DNA from: Actinomadura formosensis NBRC 14204
Lineage (GTDB): Bacteria; Actinomycetota; Actinomycetes; Streptosporangiales; Streptosporangiaceae
Direction: 5' to 3'
Length of the DNA stretch: 42,183 nucleotides
NCBI RefSeq assembly: GCF_001552155.1
Contig: NZ_BCQQ01000052.1
Span: 1-42,183, forward strand
In this document: positions 8,179 to 16,932 of the stretch, piece by piece
Numbering within the stretch: position 1 is the stretch's first letter
Layout: every line of letters begins with the position of its first letter
The notes under the pieces: model-generated
Told to the model about the DNA's origin: nothing
Databases searched by the model: none
Seen by the model: the letters and a program-made list of their open reading frames with translations, nothing else
Position numbers and translations under genes: made by a program

Positions 8179-9480
8179 TCAGCGTTTGAGGAGGTAGGCC
8201 AGCATGGCGGCGGTCGTGAAGGCGACCAGGATGTAGAACATGACGTAGGCCATCAGCGCGACCGCCGCCAGGACGAGGACCGCGAACACGACGATCGAGA
8301 TGACGGCGACGGCGGCGCTCCCCACGATGAAGGCCGACACGTTGGCGGCGGTGCCGTGCGCCAGCGTCAGCGCGGACGTGCCCGGCATGCCCCGGGGCGC
8401 GGGCAGCAGCACGGACACGAGGGCGAGCGCGCCGAACGAGACCAGGCCCGCCTGCGTGGCGAAGAACTCCAGGACCGTCCACAGCACGGACACCGGCCAC
8501 TGCAGCGACCAGGTGTGCACCGCGTCGTTGAGCCAGTGCGTTTTCACCGCGAACGGCCCGGCCGCCACGGCGGGCGCGTGCTTGTAGATCTCTCCCCAGA
8601 TCACCAGGACGGCGAGCACGGCGCCGAACAGCCCGGCCCGGCCTGGACGGCCGTGCGGCATGACGTCCGCCCGCATCAGCCTGGTCATGAGGAATGGGTA
8701 GCCGATCATCAAGGCGATGCCGAGCAGCAGGACGAGCAGGTACAGCGGGTACAGGAACGTGACGAGGATGGCGTTGTGCTCCATCCCGACACGGGGGATC
8801 GCATAGCCGAAGGCCAGGTCGGCGAACAGCGGGACCCAGGCGACCAGGCCGATGACGGCCGCCGCGACGCGCACCTTCTTGGGCAGCGCCGCCGCGCCCC
8901 ACACCAGCAGTGCGGCGCCGCCGAGGAAGCACAGCACCAGGACGGCGGCGAGCCAGGTGGGCGAGGTGTGGGCGTCGTCGTTGCTCGCGCACTGGTCGCC
9001 GGTGGAGTCGAAGCAGGTGAAGAACGTCCTGCGGTTGCCGGTGGCGTCACCGCGGACCCAGCGCCGGTCGACCGACTCGTACCGGACGCCGAGCTTGAAC
9101 TCCTTGGAGAGCCTCCGGCGCCCATCGCCCGACAGTACCGCCCGGTACGTCTCGTCACCGTCAACGCGGTCGAGGTGGAAGGCGAACGAACCGCCCTTTC
9201 GCGTCGTGGCCGACGCGGCAGGCTCCCATTCACCGCCGAACATGCCGCCCTCCCGTTGCAGCAGGACGTCCAGGCCCGAGGCGGCGCCCTGGAACCTGCC
9301 GCTGATCGTCACGGGTTCGCGGTTGGTCGGGTGTGAGGGGGTGGCGTGCAGCGACGGGGCGTCGGCACGTGCGCCCGGTGCGAGGACGCACAGGAACGCG
9401 ACCACGAGCGTCGCTAAGGCGAGAAGACCGCGGAAGCGGGTGGTGCCGGGCTGTGAACAGGGAGGGGCTGAGAACGGCAT
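8179..9480 (-). CDS. Exported multi-pass membrane protein of unknown function
   Basis: The 433-residue protein begins with a signal peptide (hydrophobic GLLALATLVVAFLCVLAPGARADA, cleavage likely after ARADA near residue 40). Residues about 45-155 are a beta-rich extracellular domain with PTNREPVTISGRF, reminiscent of an Ig-like or carbohydrate-binding fold. Two Cys pairs near residues 158-175 (FFTCFDSTGDQC) suggest a disulfide. About seven hydrophobic TM segments follow to the C-terminus. AAGGAG stands four bases before the ATG. I do not recognise the family. It lies downstream of a kinase/response regulator operon on the same strand, 110 bases apart, so it may be an envelope component under their control. 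Confidence 0.75.
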   Translation of the reverse strand: MPFSAPPCSQPGTTRFRGLLALATLVVAFLCVLAPGARADAPSLHATPSHPTNREPVTISGRFQGAASGLDVLLQREGGMFGGEWEPAASATTRKGGSFAFHLDRVDGDETYRAVLSGDGRRRLSKEFKLGVRYESVDRRWVRGDATGNRRTFFTCFDSTGDQCASNDDAHTSPTWLAAVLVLCFLGGAALLVWGAAALPKKVRVAAAVIGLVAWVPLFADLAFGYAIPRVGMEHNAILVTFLYPLYLLVLLLGIALMIGYPFLMTRLMRADVMPHGRPGRAGLFGAVLAVLVIWGEIYKHAPAVAAGPFAVKTHWLNDAVHTWSLQWPVSVLWTVLEFFATQAGLVSFGALALVSVLLPAPRGMPGTSALTLAHGTAANVSAFIVGSAAVAVISIVVFAVLVLAAVALMAYVMFYILVAFTTAAMLAYLLKR

Positions 9481-9518
9481 GCGGCTCCTTGTGCGATCAC
9501 GGTCCGCGCAGACGAGTC

Positions 9519-9543
9519 GGCGGCGGTGGCGGTGGCGGTGGCG
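9519..9543. repeat. GGCGGT hexamer repeat
   Basis: About three and a half tandem copies of GGCGGT stand in the 110-base gap between the response regulator and the membrane protein gene, some 40 bases upstream of the latter's start. Simple repeats of this kind are common in GC-rich DNA; a role in expression is not shown. Confidence 0.5.
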
Positions 9544-9589
9544 AACGGGTGGGAGCCGGTGGACGAAGCGGTCGGGGCGCTGCGGTGGG

Positions 9590-10264
9590 TCAGGGAGGCG
9601 GGTCGCGCGGATACCGGTCAGTGAGCCCGGCGGGTTCCAGCCCGAGCGCGCGCTCCAGATCCGCGGGCGAGTGCTCGCGCAGGTAGGCGGCGAATTTATG
9701 CTTGACCTGGTCCATGTATCCGGACGCGGTCTTCTCGGTGATGAACAGGCGTCGCGCGATGCTGCGGAACGATTCGCCGCGGGCTCGTCCCGCCAGCACG
9801 TCCCGTTCCCGGGGTGACAGGCCGGGCAGCCGGCCGCGCCGTCCGGCCAGCTCCGCCAGCCCGGTCAGGGCTTGGGTGATGACGATCCGGCCGGCCGCGA
9901 CATCGGCGGCGGCATCGGCGAGCACGGGCAGCGGCTCGGCCTTGTGCACGATGCCGCGCGCCCCCGCGTTCAAGCATGCGACCAGGACGGCGCGGCGCCG
10001 CTCGTTGGTGTAGACGAGGACGCGCCACCCGTCCGCGGCGAGCGCCGCCACCGCGTCGGGCCCCTGGAGGACGGGATCGGTTCCGGTGCCGGTCAGCGTG
10101 AGGTCGAGCAGGACGACCTCCGCGTGTGGGCGGACGGCCAGGAACTCCGCCACGTCCTGGCACGCGGCCACGACGTCCAGGCCCGGCACCAGGACCCGGA
10201 GGCCGTCCCGGATGAGGGTGTCGTCGTCGATCGCCGCCACCCGCACGCGGGGTTCGCCCGTCAC
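9590..10264 (-). CDS. NarL/FixJ-type (LuxR) response regulator
   Basis: A 224-residue cytoplasmic protein. Residues 5-125 are a receiver domain: acidic pocket AIDDDTLIRD, probable phosphoacceptor Asp54 in VVLLDLTL, conserved Thr in VLVYTNE and Lys in GIVHKAEPL. Residues about 155-215 form a LuxR-type helix-turn-helix (LSPRERDVLAG, IARRLFITEKTASGYMDQVKHKF). The GTG start at 10264 overlaps the kinase stop as GTGA, which couples their translation and makes them a two-component pair. The helix-turn-helix reads ITEKTASGYM instead of the usual VSxxTVKxHV, so target specificity may differ from common NarL types. Its likely targets are its own operon and the adjacent membrane protein gene. Confidence 0.9.
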   Translation of the reverse strand: MTGEPRVRVAAIDDDTLIRDGLRVLVPGLDVVAACQDVAEFLAVRPHAEVVLLDLTLTGTGTDPVLQGPDAVAALAADGWRVLVYTNERRRAVLVACLNAGARGIVHKAEPLPVLADAAADVAAGRIVITQALTGLAELAGRRGRLPGLSPRERDVLAGRARGESFRSIARRLFITEKTASGYMDQVKHKFAAYLREHSPADLERALGLEPAGLTDRYPRDPPP

Positions 10265-11508
10265 GACGCGACCTCCGGCTCGACGGCCCCCCGCAAGGCG
10301 GGTCCGCCGGGCAGGGGTCCGCGCAGCGTGACCCGCGTACCGTCGCCGGGGACCGAGTGCACGTGCACGGCGATCCCGTGGGCGGCCAGAGCCTGCTCGA
10401 CCTGGACGCGCAGCCCGAACCCGCGCGGCGTGGCGGCCGGGTCGAACCCGCGGCCGTCGTCGGCGACGGTCACCTCCCATTCGCCTTCGGCGGGATCGGC
10501 GTCGGCGTGCACGACGACGTTCGAAGCGTCCGCATGCACCCGCACGTTCGCCAGCAGGGTGCCCACGGCCGCGCGGACGGCCCCGGCGGCGGGTTCCGGC
10601 AGGCGGACACCGCCGGCCAGGTCCACGCTGGCCTCCACGGGCAGGTCGCGGTAGTCGCCGACGGCCGCCCGCAGCACCGAGACCAGTGGCGGGTCGCCCG
10701 CGTCCGCGTCCACCGGCGGGTCGGCCGCCGGGTCGTCCAGGAACGCGCGGACCCGGTTGGCCAGCGCCATCGCCTGCGCACGCAGCGGCCCGTCCAGCTC
10801 CTCGGGGACGCCGCCTCCGGCGAACAGCCGCAGCACGCTGATGTTGTCGTGCAGCAGCAGCCGCTGCCGTTCCCGCTCCCGCAGCCGCGCCGCCTCGGCC
10901 GCCGCCCGCGCCGCCTCCTCCCGCGCGCGCTCGACGTCGCCGGCCAGCCGCCGCAGGTAACCGATCAGCAGCCGGGCCAGCACCGCGAACCCGGCATAGG
11001 CGAACGCGTTGCCCAGCGCGGTCGCCGCCGCGCCGTCCGCTGCCCCCGGCAGGGTCGCGGCCAGGTAGCACCCGGCGAGGACGGCGACCGCGGCCGCAAT
11101 GTGCCGCCGCCGCGTGAACACGACCGCCGCTCCCACGGCGGAGCTCAACGTGCAGGCGAACCCCCACGCCGTCCAGCTCCCCGTACGGTCGGACGCGGCG
11201 GTGAACAGCGGCTGGGCCAGCAGCACCGCACCCGCGGTCACCGTGTCGGCCCAGCCCCAGCGGCGGTCACGGTAGGCGCGGGCGCCGACCACGACCGCGC
11301 CGACCGCCACCGACTCGGCCAGGTAGCCGCCGAGGACCACCAGCAGCAGGACCGGCGAGGTCGCGTGCCGCAGGGCGACCGGCGACGCGACGGCGAACTG
11401 CGCCAGGTTCACCGCGCGCACGCCTGCGAACACCGCCACCGCGCACAACTCCACCCCCGCCGGAGTCGTCGGCAGCGCGGGCCGCCGCAGCCCGCCGATC
11501 AGCTTCAT
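10261..11508 (-). CDS. Sensor histidine kinase (NarL-partner, HisKA_3-like)
   Basis: A 415-residue membrane kinase. The N-terminal 185 residues contain about six hydrophobic segments without a large extracellular loop, suggesting sensing within the membrane. A coiled coil follows at about 188-217 (RLAGDVERAREEAARAAAEAARL). The phosphoacceptor is probably His220 in RLLLHDNISVLRLF, the HD form of three-helix HisKA_3 kinases. A GHKL ATPase follows with VTVADDGRGFDP and GFGLRVQVEQAL; the N-box is weak (LLANVRVHADA). The ATG at 11508 was preferred because upstream frame extension is not protein-like. It transfers phosphate to the response regulator that overlaps its stop codon. The signal is unknown. 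Confidence 0.88.
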   Translation of the reverse strand: MKLIGGLRRPALPTTPAGVELCAVAVFAGVRAVNLAQFAVASPVALRHATSPVLLLVVLGGYLAESVAVGAVVVGARAYRDRRWGWADTVTAGAVLLAQPLFTAASDRTGSWTAWGFACTLSSAVGAAVVFTRRRHIAAAVAVLAGCYLAATLPGAADGAAATALGNAFAYAGFAVLARLLIGYLRRLAGDVERAREEAARAAAEAARLRERERQRLLLHDNISVLRLFAGGGVPEELDGPLRAQAMALANRVRAFLDDPAADPPVDADAGDPPLVSVLRAAVGDYRDLPVEASVDLAGGVRLPEPAAGAVRAAVGTLLANVRVHADASNVVVHADADPAEGEWEVTVADDGRGFDPAATPRGFGLRVQVEQALAAHGIAVHVHSVPGDGTRVTLRGPLPGGPALRGAVEPEVAS

Positions 11509-11650
11509 GCCCGCATGATCCCCGACCCCGTTCCGTCCGCACCACCCGGCATTTCCCGGGATTGTCCCGCCTTGATCGCGTGTGCGATCGTCTAGGGGCG
11601 GCCGCCGTGCACGCGGTGCTCCCAGGCCCGCGGCAAGGCAGGACGGTGAC

Positions 11651-12280
11651 GTGTCCGACTTCGATGATCTGGTGTCGGCCGAGCGGCGCAGGCTCGACGA
11701 GCAGGCGGCGGCGCGCGCCGCGAGCGAGAACGCCCGGCGGCACGGCGAACTGCCCGAGTGGCAACAGGTCGTGGCCCGCGTCCAGGATCTGCTGTCGGCC
11801 TCGGCGCGCCACCTTCGGGACGCCGCCGTCCCGTCCGTCCCCGTGCTGGAGGCGCGCAAGCCCAACGAGCGGTTGGAGCTCTGGGGGTTCGTGCTCGCCG
11901 GCCGCGTCATGATCGTCGGCCGCCGCTGGCCGCTCGGGGCTTTCGCCCTGGACCCCGAGGGCCACGCCTACCCGATGGCCCGTACGGAGCCGCTGGTGCC
12001 CGCCTACCCGCTCTCGCAGAGCCCTCCGCGCAACAAGAAGCTGCGCAAGGCGCGGCTCCGGACGGGCCTGGCGGCCGACCAGCAGGTGATGTGGGCGAAC
12101 AAGGATCCGTACATCCTCGACCCGGTCATGGGCGTCGAAACCGGTCGCATCGCCTGCTTCGGCAAGGGCGAGGACGGCACTCCGCTGCTGCTTTCGGCCG
12201 ACACCGCCGTCGGCCAGCCCCTGGAGCCCTTCCTCGCGAAGGCCGTCGCCCGATGCGTCGCCCAGAACGGCCGCCGCTGA
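11651..12280 (+). CDS. Unknown cytoplasmic protein, 209 aa
   Basis: I do not recognise this protein. It starts at a GTG with AAGGCAGGAC upstream, and has an acidic/charged N-terminal helix (about 1-35, FDDLVSAERRRLDEQAAARAASENARRHGE). The rest is a mixed domain with ERLELWGFVLAGRVMIVGRRWPLG and a basic stretch RNKKLRKARLR near residue 125. No signal peptide or TM segment is clear. It is transcribed away from the kinase gene across a 142-base intergenic region that must hold both promoters. Coding is supported by the strong third-position GC bias of this frame. It could be an effector or regulator of the neighbouring system, but nothing in the sequence shows it. Confidence 0.7.
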   Translation: MSDFDDLVSAERRRLDEQAAARAASENARRHGELPEWQQVVARVQDLLSASARHLRDAAVPSVPVLEARKPNERLELWGFVLAGRVMIVGRRWPLGAFALDPEGHAYPMARTEPLVPAYPLSQSPPRNKKLRKARLRTGLAADQQVMWANKDPYILDPVMGVETGRIACFGKGEDGTPLLLSADTAVGQPLEPFLAKAVARCVAQNGRR

Positions 12281-12396
12281 CGCGGGAGTCGCAGACCTTC
12301 TTCCGGACGCGGGCGCCGCCGGGACACCCGCCTTTCTCCATCAGTGCGGAAAGGAGTTGGCCGGCACCACCGGGTTCGCCGGGGAAGCGAGGGTGG

Positions 12397-13188
12397 TCAC
12401 GGCTTGCGCCCGATACCGGCGTACCCGTCGACCGGGTCGCCGGTCAGGGCCGGGTGGACGGGCCTCCACTGGGTGATCTCGACCAGGCCCGGATCCACCG
12501 GCTCCAGCCCGCGGAAGAACATGGCGATCTGCTCCACCGAGCGGGCCGTCATGGGGGCGGTGCTCTCGGCCTGGTTCCACATCTCGATCGCCCGGTCGGT
12601 GCGCTCGCCGTGCACCACGTTGGTCGTGGCGTACAGCGCCAGATACGACCCCGACGGCAGCGCTGCCACCAGACGGTCGACGATGCCGAAGGCCTGCTGG
12701 TCGTCGGGGATGAACTCGGTGACGCCCATGAGCATCAGCGCGATCGGCTCGGTGAAGTCCAGCGTCCGGCCGGCCTGTTTCAAGATCGTGTCGGGGTCGC
12801 GCAGGTCGGCGTGGATGTAGTCGCAGGCGCCCGCGGGATGGCTGGTCAGCAATGCCCGGGCGTGCGCCAGCACCAGGGGGTCGTGGTCGACATAGACGAT
12901 TCGCGTCTCGGGCGCGGACCGTTGCGCGACCTCGTGGGTGTTGTCGACCGTGGGCAGACCCGTTCCGACATCCAGGAACTGCCGGACCCCGGCCTCTTCG
13001 ACCAGGTAGGACACCGCCCGGTTGAGGTACTGGCGGGACTCGCGGGCCAGCCGGGCCACCTCCGGCAGCATCTGCATGGCCTGATCACCGGCCTCCTGGT
13101 CGGCCGGGTAGTTGTCCTTGCCACCGAGGATGTAGTTCCACACGCGCGCGGAGTGCGGGACATCCGGGTTGATGCTCGGTTTGTTCAT
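12397..13188 (-). CDS. SAM-dependent methyltransferase, DUF574 family
   Basis: The 263-residue protein starts NKPSINPDVPHSARVWNYILGGKDNYPAD, the signature N-terminus of the actinobacterial DUF574 methyltransferase family (ARVYDYxLGGKDNF type). It is followed by the glycine motif FLDVGTGLPT, an acidic strand end VYVDHDPLVL and DYIHADLRDP. The C-terminal part (MWNQAESTAPMTARSVEQIAMFF, PVDGYAGIGRKP) is also typical. Such genes are very abundant in actinomycetes, and few have known substrates. The ATG at 13188 has GAGG five bases upstream. The gene stands alone, with an AT-rich promoter stretch just upstream near 13200-13220. Confidence 0.9.
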   Translation of the reverse strand: MNKPSINPDVPHSARVWNYILGGKDNYPADQEAGDQAMQMLPEVARLARESRQYLNRAVSYLVEEAGVRQFLDVGTGLPTVDNTHEVAQRSAPETRIVYVDHDPLVLAHARALLTSHPAGACDYIHADLRDPDTILKQAGRTLDFTEPIALMLMGVTEFIPDDQQAFGIVDRLVAALPSGSYLALYATTNVVHGERTDRAIEMWNQAESTAPMTARSVEQIAMFFRGLEPVDPGLVEITQWRPVHPALTGDPVDGYAGIGRKP

Positions 13189-13875
13189 CAGGGCCTCGAT
13201 ATGAGAGGAATATATCGGTTTACACCGTAGGAGCCGCTGAGGGCAGTAGAGAGCGGAACGGGGGCACCGGACCCGGCCAACTGTGGTCATGACGGGACGC
13301 GGACCATTGGTCAGAGTGCCCCTGGCCGGGAACGTCCCCAAGGATCATCCGCAACCGGCGCCCGCGTCTCCACCATCGCGGTGACCGAAGTGGACCCACA
13401 CGCGAAGCTCGGACTGAAGGTGACGTACTACCCGCAGAGACAACCAGTGGAGGCCAGGCAGTCCCGGCTTCACATGTGCCAATGGTTTGTTCTGAGGTCG
13501 GTTCAAGACTAAAAACTCAAATCCAATTCCATTACACGCTGTACCGCAGCCGCATAGCGGTGGTCGCGCACATGCGCGGTCGACGCCGTCGAGAGCCGGG
13601 ACGAGCGGAGACGTGCTGTCACCTCCCTGACGTGCTTGATCATCGCACCGTCCAGGGAAGGGGCGCACAATGTGACGCCGGTCCACTCGCTCTCGATCAA
13701 CATGATCAACATTTATCACGATTCGGTTGCGGAATGTCGGGCCATTATTGTCGGTGTTGAGGTGATTTCGTAGATTCGCGCGAACGGGGGCATAGTTCCT
13801 TGCCGCGCCGTCGTTCGCCACCGGCTCGCGATCCGAGCTCGGCGGGCACGGCCTCTATCTCCCTGAGGAGACGCC
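13189..13875. promoter_or_regulatory. Divergent intergenic region with 9-bp tandem repeat
   Basis: This 687-bp gap separates the DUF574 methyltransferase (minus) from the M28 aminopeptidase (plus). ORFs in it have composition typical of antisense noise and none is accepted. A GATCAACAT tandem pair stands at 13695-13712, followed by an AT-rich TTTATCACGATT stretch, about 165 bases before the peptidase start; this is a plausible promoter/operator area. GGAATATATCGG near 13207 is the probable methyltransferase promoter area. Confidence 0.45.
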
Positions 13876-15237
13876 ATGTCCGAGGTCAAACGCCGTGACC
13901 TGCTGGCCGGAGTCGCGGCCTTCGCCGGGTTCGCGACCGTCGGCCTGCTCCCCGGTACCGCCGCCGCCGCGACCCGGCAGCGCCCCGGTGCCACCCTGCC
14001 GCCCTCCCTCACCGCCGGCGACAAGGCCGTGGTCGCCCGCGTCGACGCCCGCCGGGCGCTGCGGCACCTGGAGGTGCTCAGCAACGAGATCGGCTGGCGC
14101 GTCGCCGGCACCCCGGCCGAGCACCGCGCCGCCCGCTACATCGCCGAGTATCTGCGCGACCTCGGCTACAAGGTCGAACTACAGCCCTTCCCCGTCGCCG
14201 ACAAGTACCTGGCGGAGATCCACGCCCGAGGCGAGCGGCCCTGGCAGTGCAGCGCCTCCCCGCAGGGCGCCGTCGCCTCTGTGCACGGCGAGGTCGTGGA
14301 CGTGGACCGGGTCACCGAGGTCACCGGCGATGTGCGCGGCAGGCCGGTGCTGTTCGACCGCGTGGTCGGCATGGAGACCGAACAGGCCAAGGCCGCCGCG
14401 GACGCGGGCGCCAGCGCGGCGCTCATCATCAACGCACGCTCGGTCACCTATCCCGAGCGCAAGCCCGGCTCTTTCACCCCGAACCTGAAGGCGCCGGTCG
14501 CGATCCCGGTGCTGGGCCTGGCCGAATACCACGGCGAACGGATCCGCGCGGGCGCCCGGCAGCTGTCCTTCGAGGTCACCCATCACTCCGGGCTGACCTC
14601 GTACAACGTCCTGGCCGAGCGGAAATCGTCGCTGCCCAACCCCGAGGGCAAGGCCGTCATCGTCAGCGCACACTACGACAGCGTCCCCGGCTCGCCCGGC
14701 GGCAACGACGACGGCAGCGGAACCGCACTGTGCCTGGAGTTGGCGCGCGTTCTGAAGCGGCTCCCCACCCAGCAGGCGATCCGCATCTGCCTGTGGGCCT
14801 CGGAGGAGTACGGCCTGATCGGCGCCCGGCACTACGTGAAGCAGCTCGACGAGGCGGGCGTCAAGCAGATCACCGGCTGCTTCCAGAACGACATGGTCGC
14901 CACCAGCCATCCGCCTGCGGAAACGTACTGGCTGCTGTCCGTGGACGGCGCGGACAACACCACCACGGCCGCGGTGAACGCCGCCGCGCGCCGGCTCGGC
15001 TACGTCGACCAGACCGAGGGCCCCACCGCCCGCGGCTCCAGCGACCACGAGGCCTTCCACGAGCGCGGCATTCCGGCGGGCAACTTCAGCTGGCGCGGCA
15101 ATGAGGCGCCCAGCCAGCTCGAACCGCTCTACCACACCCCCGAGGACACGATCGCCCAGAACGTCAGCCTGGAACGGCTCCAGGTGTCCCTCGAACTGAT
15201 CGGCTGCGCCGCGTACGACGTGGCGCGCCGCAAGTAA
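13876..15237 (+). CDS. Secreted M28-family zinc aminopeptidase (Tat signal)
   Basis: The 453-residue protein has a twin-arginine signal (KRRDLLAGVAAFAGFATVGL, cleavage likely near residue 32). A PA-like insert occupies about residues 115-235, and the M28 catalytic domain follows. Visible metal and catalytic residues are His266/Asp268 in SAHYDS, bridging Asp278 in GGNDDGSG, Glu310-Glu311 in WASEEYG, Asp339 in QNDM, and His420 in YHTPEDT. These match the two-zinc aminopeptidase set. GAGGAG precedes the ATG by seven bases. The enzyme is exported folded and trims peptides outside the cell. It is monocistronic, with a strong stem-loop terminator directly behind it. Confidence 0.93.
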   Translation: MSEVKRRDLLAGVAAFAGFATVGLLPGTAAAATRQRPGATLPPSLTAGDKAVVARVDARRALRHLEVLSNEIGWRVAGTPAEHRAARYIAEYLRDLGYKVELQPFPVADKYLAEIHARGERPWQCSASPQGAVASVHGEVVDVDRVTEVTGDVRGRPVLFDRVVGMETEQAKAAADAGASAALIINARSVTYPERKPGSFTPNLKAPVAIPVLGLAEYHGERIRAGARQLSFEVTHHSGLTSYNVLAERKSSLPNPEGKAVIVSAHYDSVPGSPGGNDDGSGTALCLELARVLKRLPTQQAIRICLWASEEYGLIGARHYVKQLDEAGVKQITGCFQNDMVATSHPPAETYWLLSVDGADNTTTAAVNAAARRLGYVDQTEGPTARGSSDHEAFHERGIPAGNFSWRGNEAPSQLEPLYHTPEDTIAQNVSLERLQVSLELIGCAAYDVARRK

Positions 15238-15247
15238 CAGCGGACGT

Positions 15248-15287
15248 GTGCCCGCCGCCCGCGGGCCTGCCTCCGGGCGGCGGGCAC
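15248..15287 (+). terminator. Stem-loop terminator after the M28 peptidase
   Basis: A perfect 14-bp stem (15248-15261 with 15274-15287) encloses a 12-base loop, starting 11 bases after the peptidase stop. No T-tract follows, as is usual for actinomycete terminators. It may also serve the MFS operon arriving from the right on the minus strand, which ends at 15364. Confidence 0.75.
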
Positions 15288-15363
15288 CCCGCGTCCCCGA
15301 AACGGATCCGCCGTTCGTCGGCGCCCTCGTCGGTGTGGGGTGTCCCCGGGTGAGGTGGCGTGG

Positions 15364-16530
15364 TCACCGGCGAGTCGACGGCGCCGACCGCCATGCCCAG
15401 GAGGCTGCGGCTATGGAGAGGACGCCGACCGCGGAAAGGACCAGGGGAATGGTCGCGGGCGCATGAGTGACGGGCCAGTTGATCAGGATCGGTAGCAGGG
15501 TACTTCCGACCATCGACGACGCTGACGCCATGCCGACGGCACGCCGGTCTCCGCCGAGCCGGACCAGCCAGGCGAGGCCCGTCGGAAAGACCGGGCCGAG
15601 TGCGAGGCCCGTGGCGGCGTAGGCGATGACGGATGCGTGTGGCACCGCGGCCAGAGCCAGGGCCATCGCCGTGCCGGCCAGCCCGAGGAGGATGATCTTT
15701 CTCTCCGGGGTCCTGGCCGCGTAGCAGGGAACCGCGAACTTGGCGACGGCGGTTCCCGCCCAGAAGGCGGCCAGGATCCGGGCGGCGTTCGCCGCGGAGA
15801 ATCCCTGGCTCTGGAGATGGGTGGCGGCCCATCCCCCGACGCCCGTTTCCAGAACTCCGTAGCAGAGGTAGAGCAGCAGGAACGGCGCGATGAACCGCGA
15901 GATGGAGGTGCCGGACGAGGCACCGGGCGGCCGCGATTCCCCGCCCGCAGGCCAGCTATGCAGGCGCGAGATCCGGTAGCAGAAAATCACACCGAGCGTC
16001 ACCGCCAGGAACCCGTACGGTCTTCCCGTGCCGATCGACCAGCCCGCCGCCAGCGGGCCGACGATCGTCCCCGCGGCGAACATCCCGTTGAGCAGGTTGA
16101 TCAACGACACGCCCCGCTCCTGCCGGGCGAAGGCGGTGTTGGTGTACAAGGCCAGACCGCCCGACGCGAAGCCGGTCACCGAGGCGGATGCCACCGCGGG
16201 CTCCAGCCATGGCGAGAGGAACAGTCCCGCGTTTCCGGCCGCGTAGAGCGTCAGGGAGAACGGGAAGAACCGGCGTCCCGGCAACCGGATCAGCGACGCC
16301 ATCAGCATGACCAGCAGTGACCCGGTGAAGTACCCGGTGATGAGCAGCGAGGACCGCGGGGTGTCCACGCCGAACCTGTCGTTGTACAGCGGCAACAGCG
16401 GGCCGAAACTCGCCTGCGAGACGCCGATGAGGAACAAGATCATCAGAGCCGGTGCGAACCCGGGCCGGCCGCCGGACCGCCGGCCGCCCTCCGCCGGGCG
16501 CGCCATGGCCGCTGGTTCGCCCATGGTCAC
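15364..16530 (-). CDS. MFS transporter
   Basis: A 388-residue protein with about 12 hydrophobic segments of the major facilitator fold. The first TM has the SQASFGPLLPLYNDRFG pattern seen in sugar/drug MFS proteins, and the loop between TM2 and TM3 carries RLPGRRF in place of the usual GxxxDRxGRR. It has no long central loop. The ATG lies two bases after the TGA that closes the upstream small ORF, so it is last in the operon epimerase, SCP2-DUF218 protein, small ORF, MFS. It probably exports or imports a small molecule handled by that operon. It could alternatively be a second exporter for the lipid cluster on the right. Confidence 0.88.
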   Translation of the reverse strand: MTMGEPAAMARPAEGGRRSGGRPGFAPALMILFLIGVSQASFGPLLPLYNDRFGVDTPRSSLLITGYFTGSLLVMLMASLIRLPGRRFFPFSLTLYAAGNAGLFLSPWLEPAVASASVTGFASGGLALYTNTAFARQERGVSLINLLNGMFAAGTIVGPLAAGWSIGTGRPYGFLAVTLGVIFCYRISRLHSWPAGGESRPPGASSGTSISRFIAPFLLLYLCYGVLETGVGGWAATHLQSQGFSAANAARILAAFWAGTAVAKFAVPCYAARTPERKIILLGLAGTAMALALAAVPHASVIAYAATGLALGPVFPTGLAWLVRLGGDRRAVGMASASSMVGSTLLPILINWPVTHAPATIPLVLSAVGVLSIAAASWAWRSAPSTRR

Positions 16531-16932
16531 CCCGTGACCAGCTCTCCGGCGGAGATGTCCTCGGCAATCACCAGGCAGTTGGGCATGGGCGGGGACACCG
16601 CGCCCAGCCCTCCCGTGACGGCGGCGCGCACCTTGGCGGGCACCACGGGCCTACCGTCCGGGTGGCACGGCGTCGCGGAGAGCGGCGGCGCCCGGGGTCG
16701 GACGCAGCCCGGCGAAGTCGTGTTCCTCGCCCTCGGCATCCAGGCGCGGCGCCACCAGCGGGACGGCATCGATGTCGCGGCGCCCGCGCAAACCGGCGAA
16801 GGGAAGGTCGGTGTCGGCGGGCCGTTCTGCAGCCCACGTCCGCCGGTTGCACTCGATGGGCGGCAGCGAGTCGGCGAGCACACCGCCGAGGTCAAAGAGG
16901 GGGTGGGCGCAGTACATCCGGGTCGTTTGCAT
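16527..16932 (-). pseudogene. Small unknown gene with apparent frameshift
   Basis: From an ATG at 16932 the minus strand reads 93 protein-like residues (MYCAHPLFDLGGVLADSLPP, then RTWAAERPADTDLPFAGLRG) and stops at a TAG at 16651-16653. The next frame at once continues sensibly as RPVVPAKVRAAVTGGLGAV to SAGELVTG and ends at 16527, two bases before the MFS start. One base change in length near 16651-16660 would join them into about 131 residues. The start overlaps the SCP2-DUF218 gene by 41 bases. I do not recognise the family. Either the gene is truncated, the frame is broken, or the base calls contain an indel. Confidence 0.45.

Noticed and set aside
13345..13821. Minus-strand ORF of 158 codons between methyltransferase and peptidase
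   Set aside because: Its composition is unlike a protein, there is no ribosome binding site, and the stretch is AT-richer regulatory DNA.
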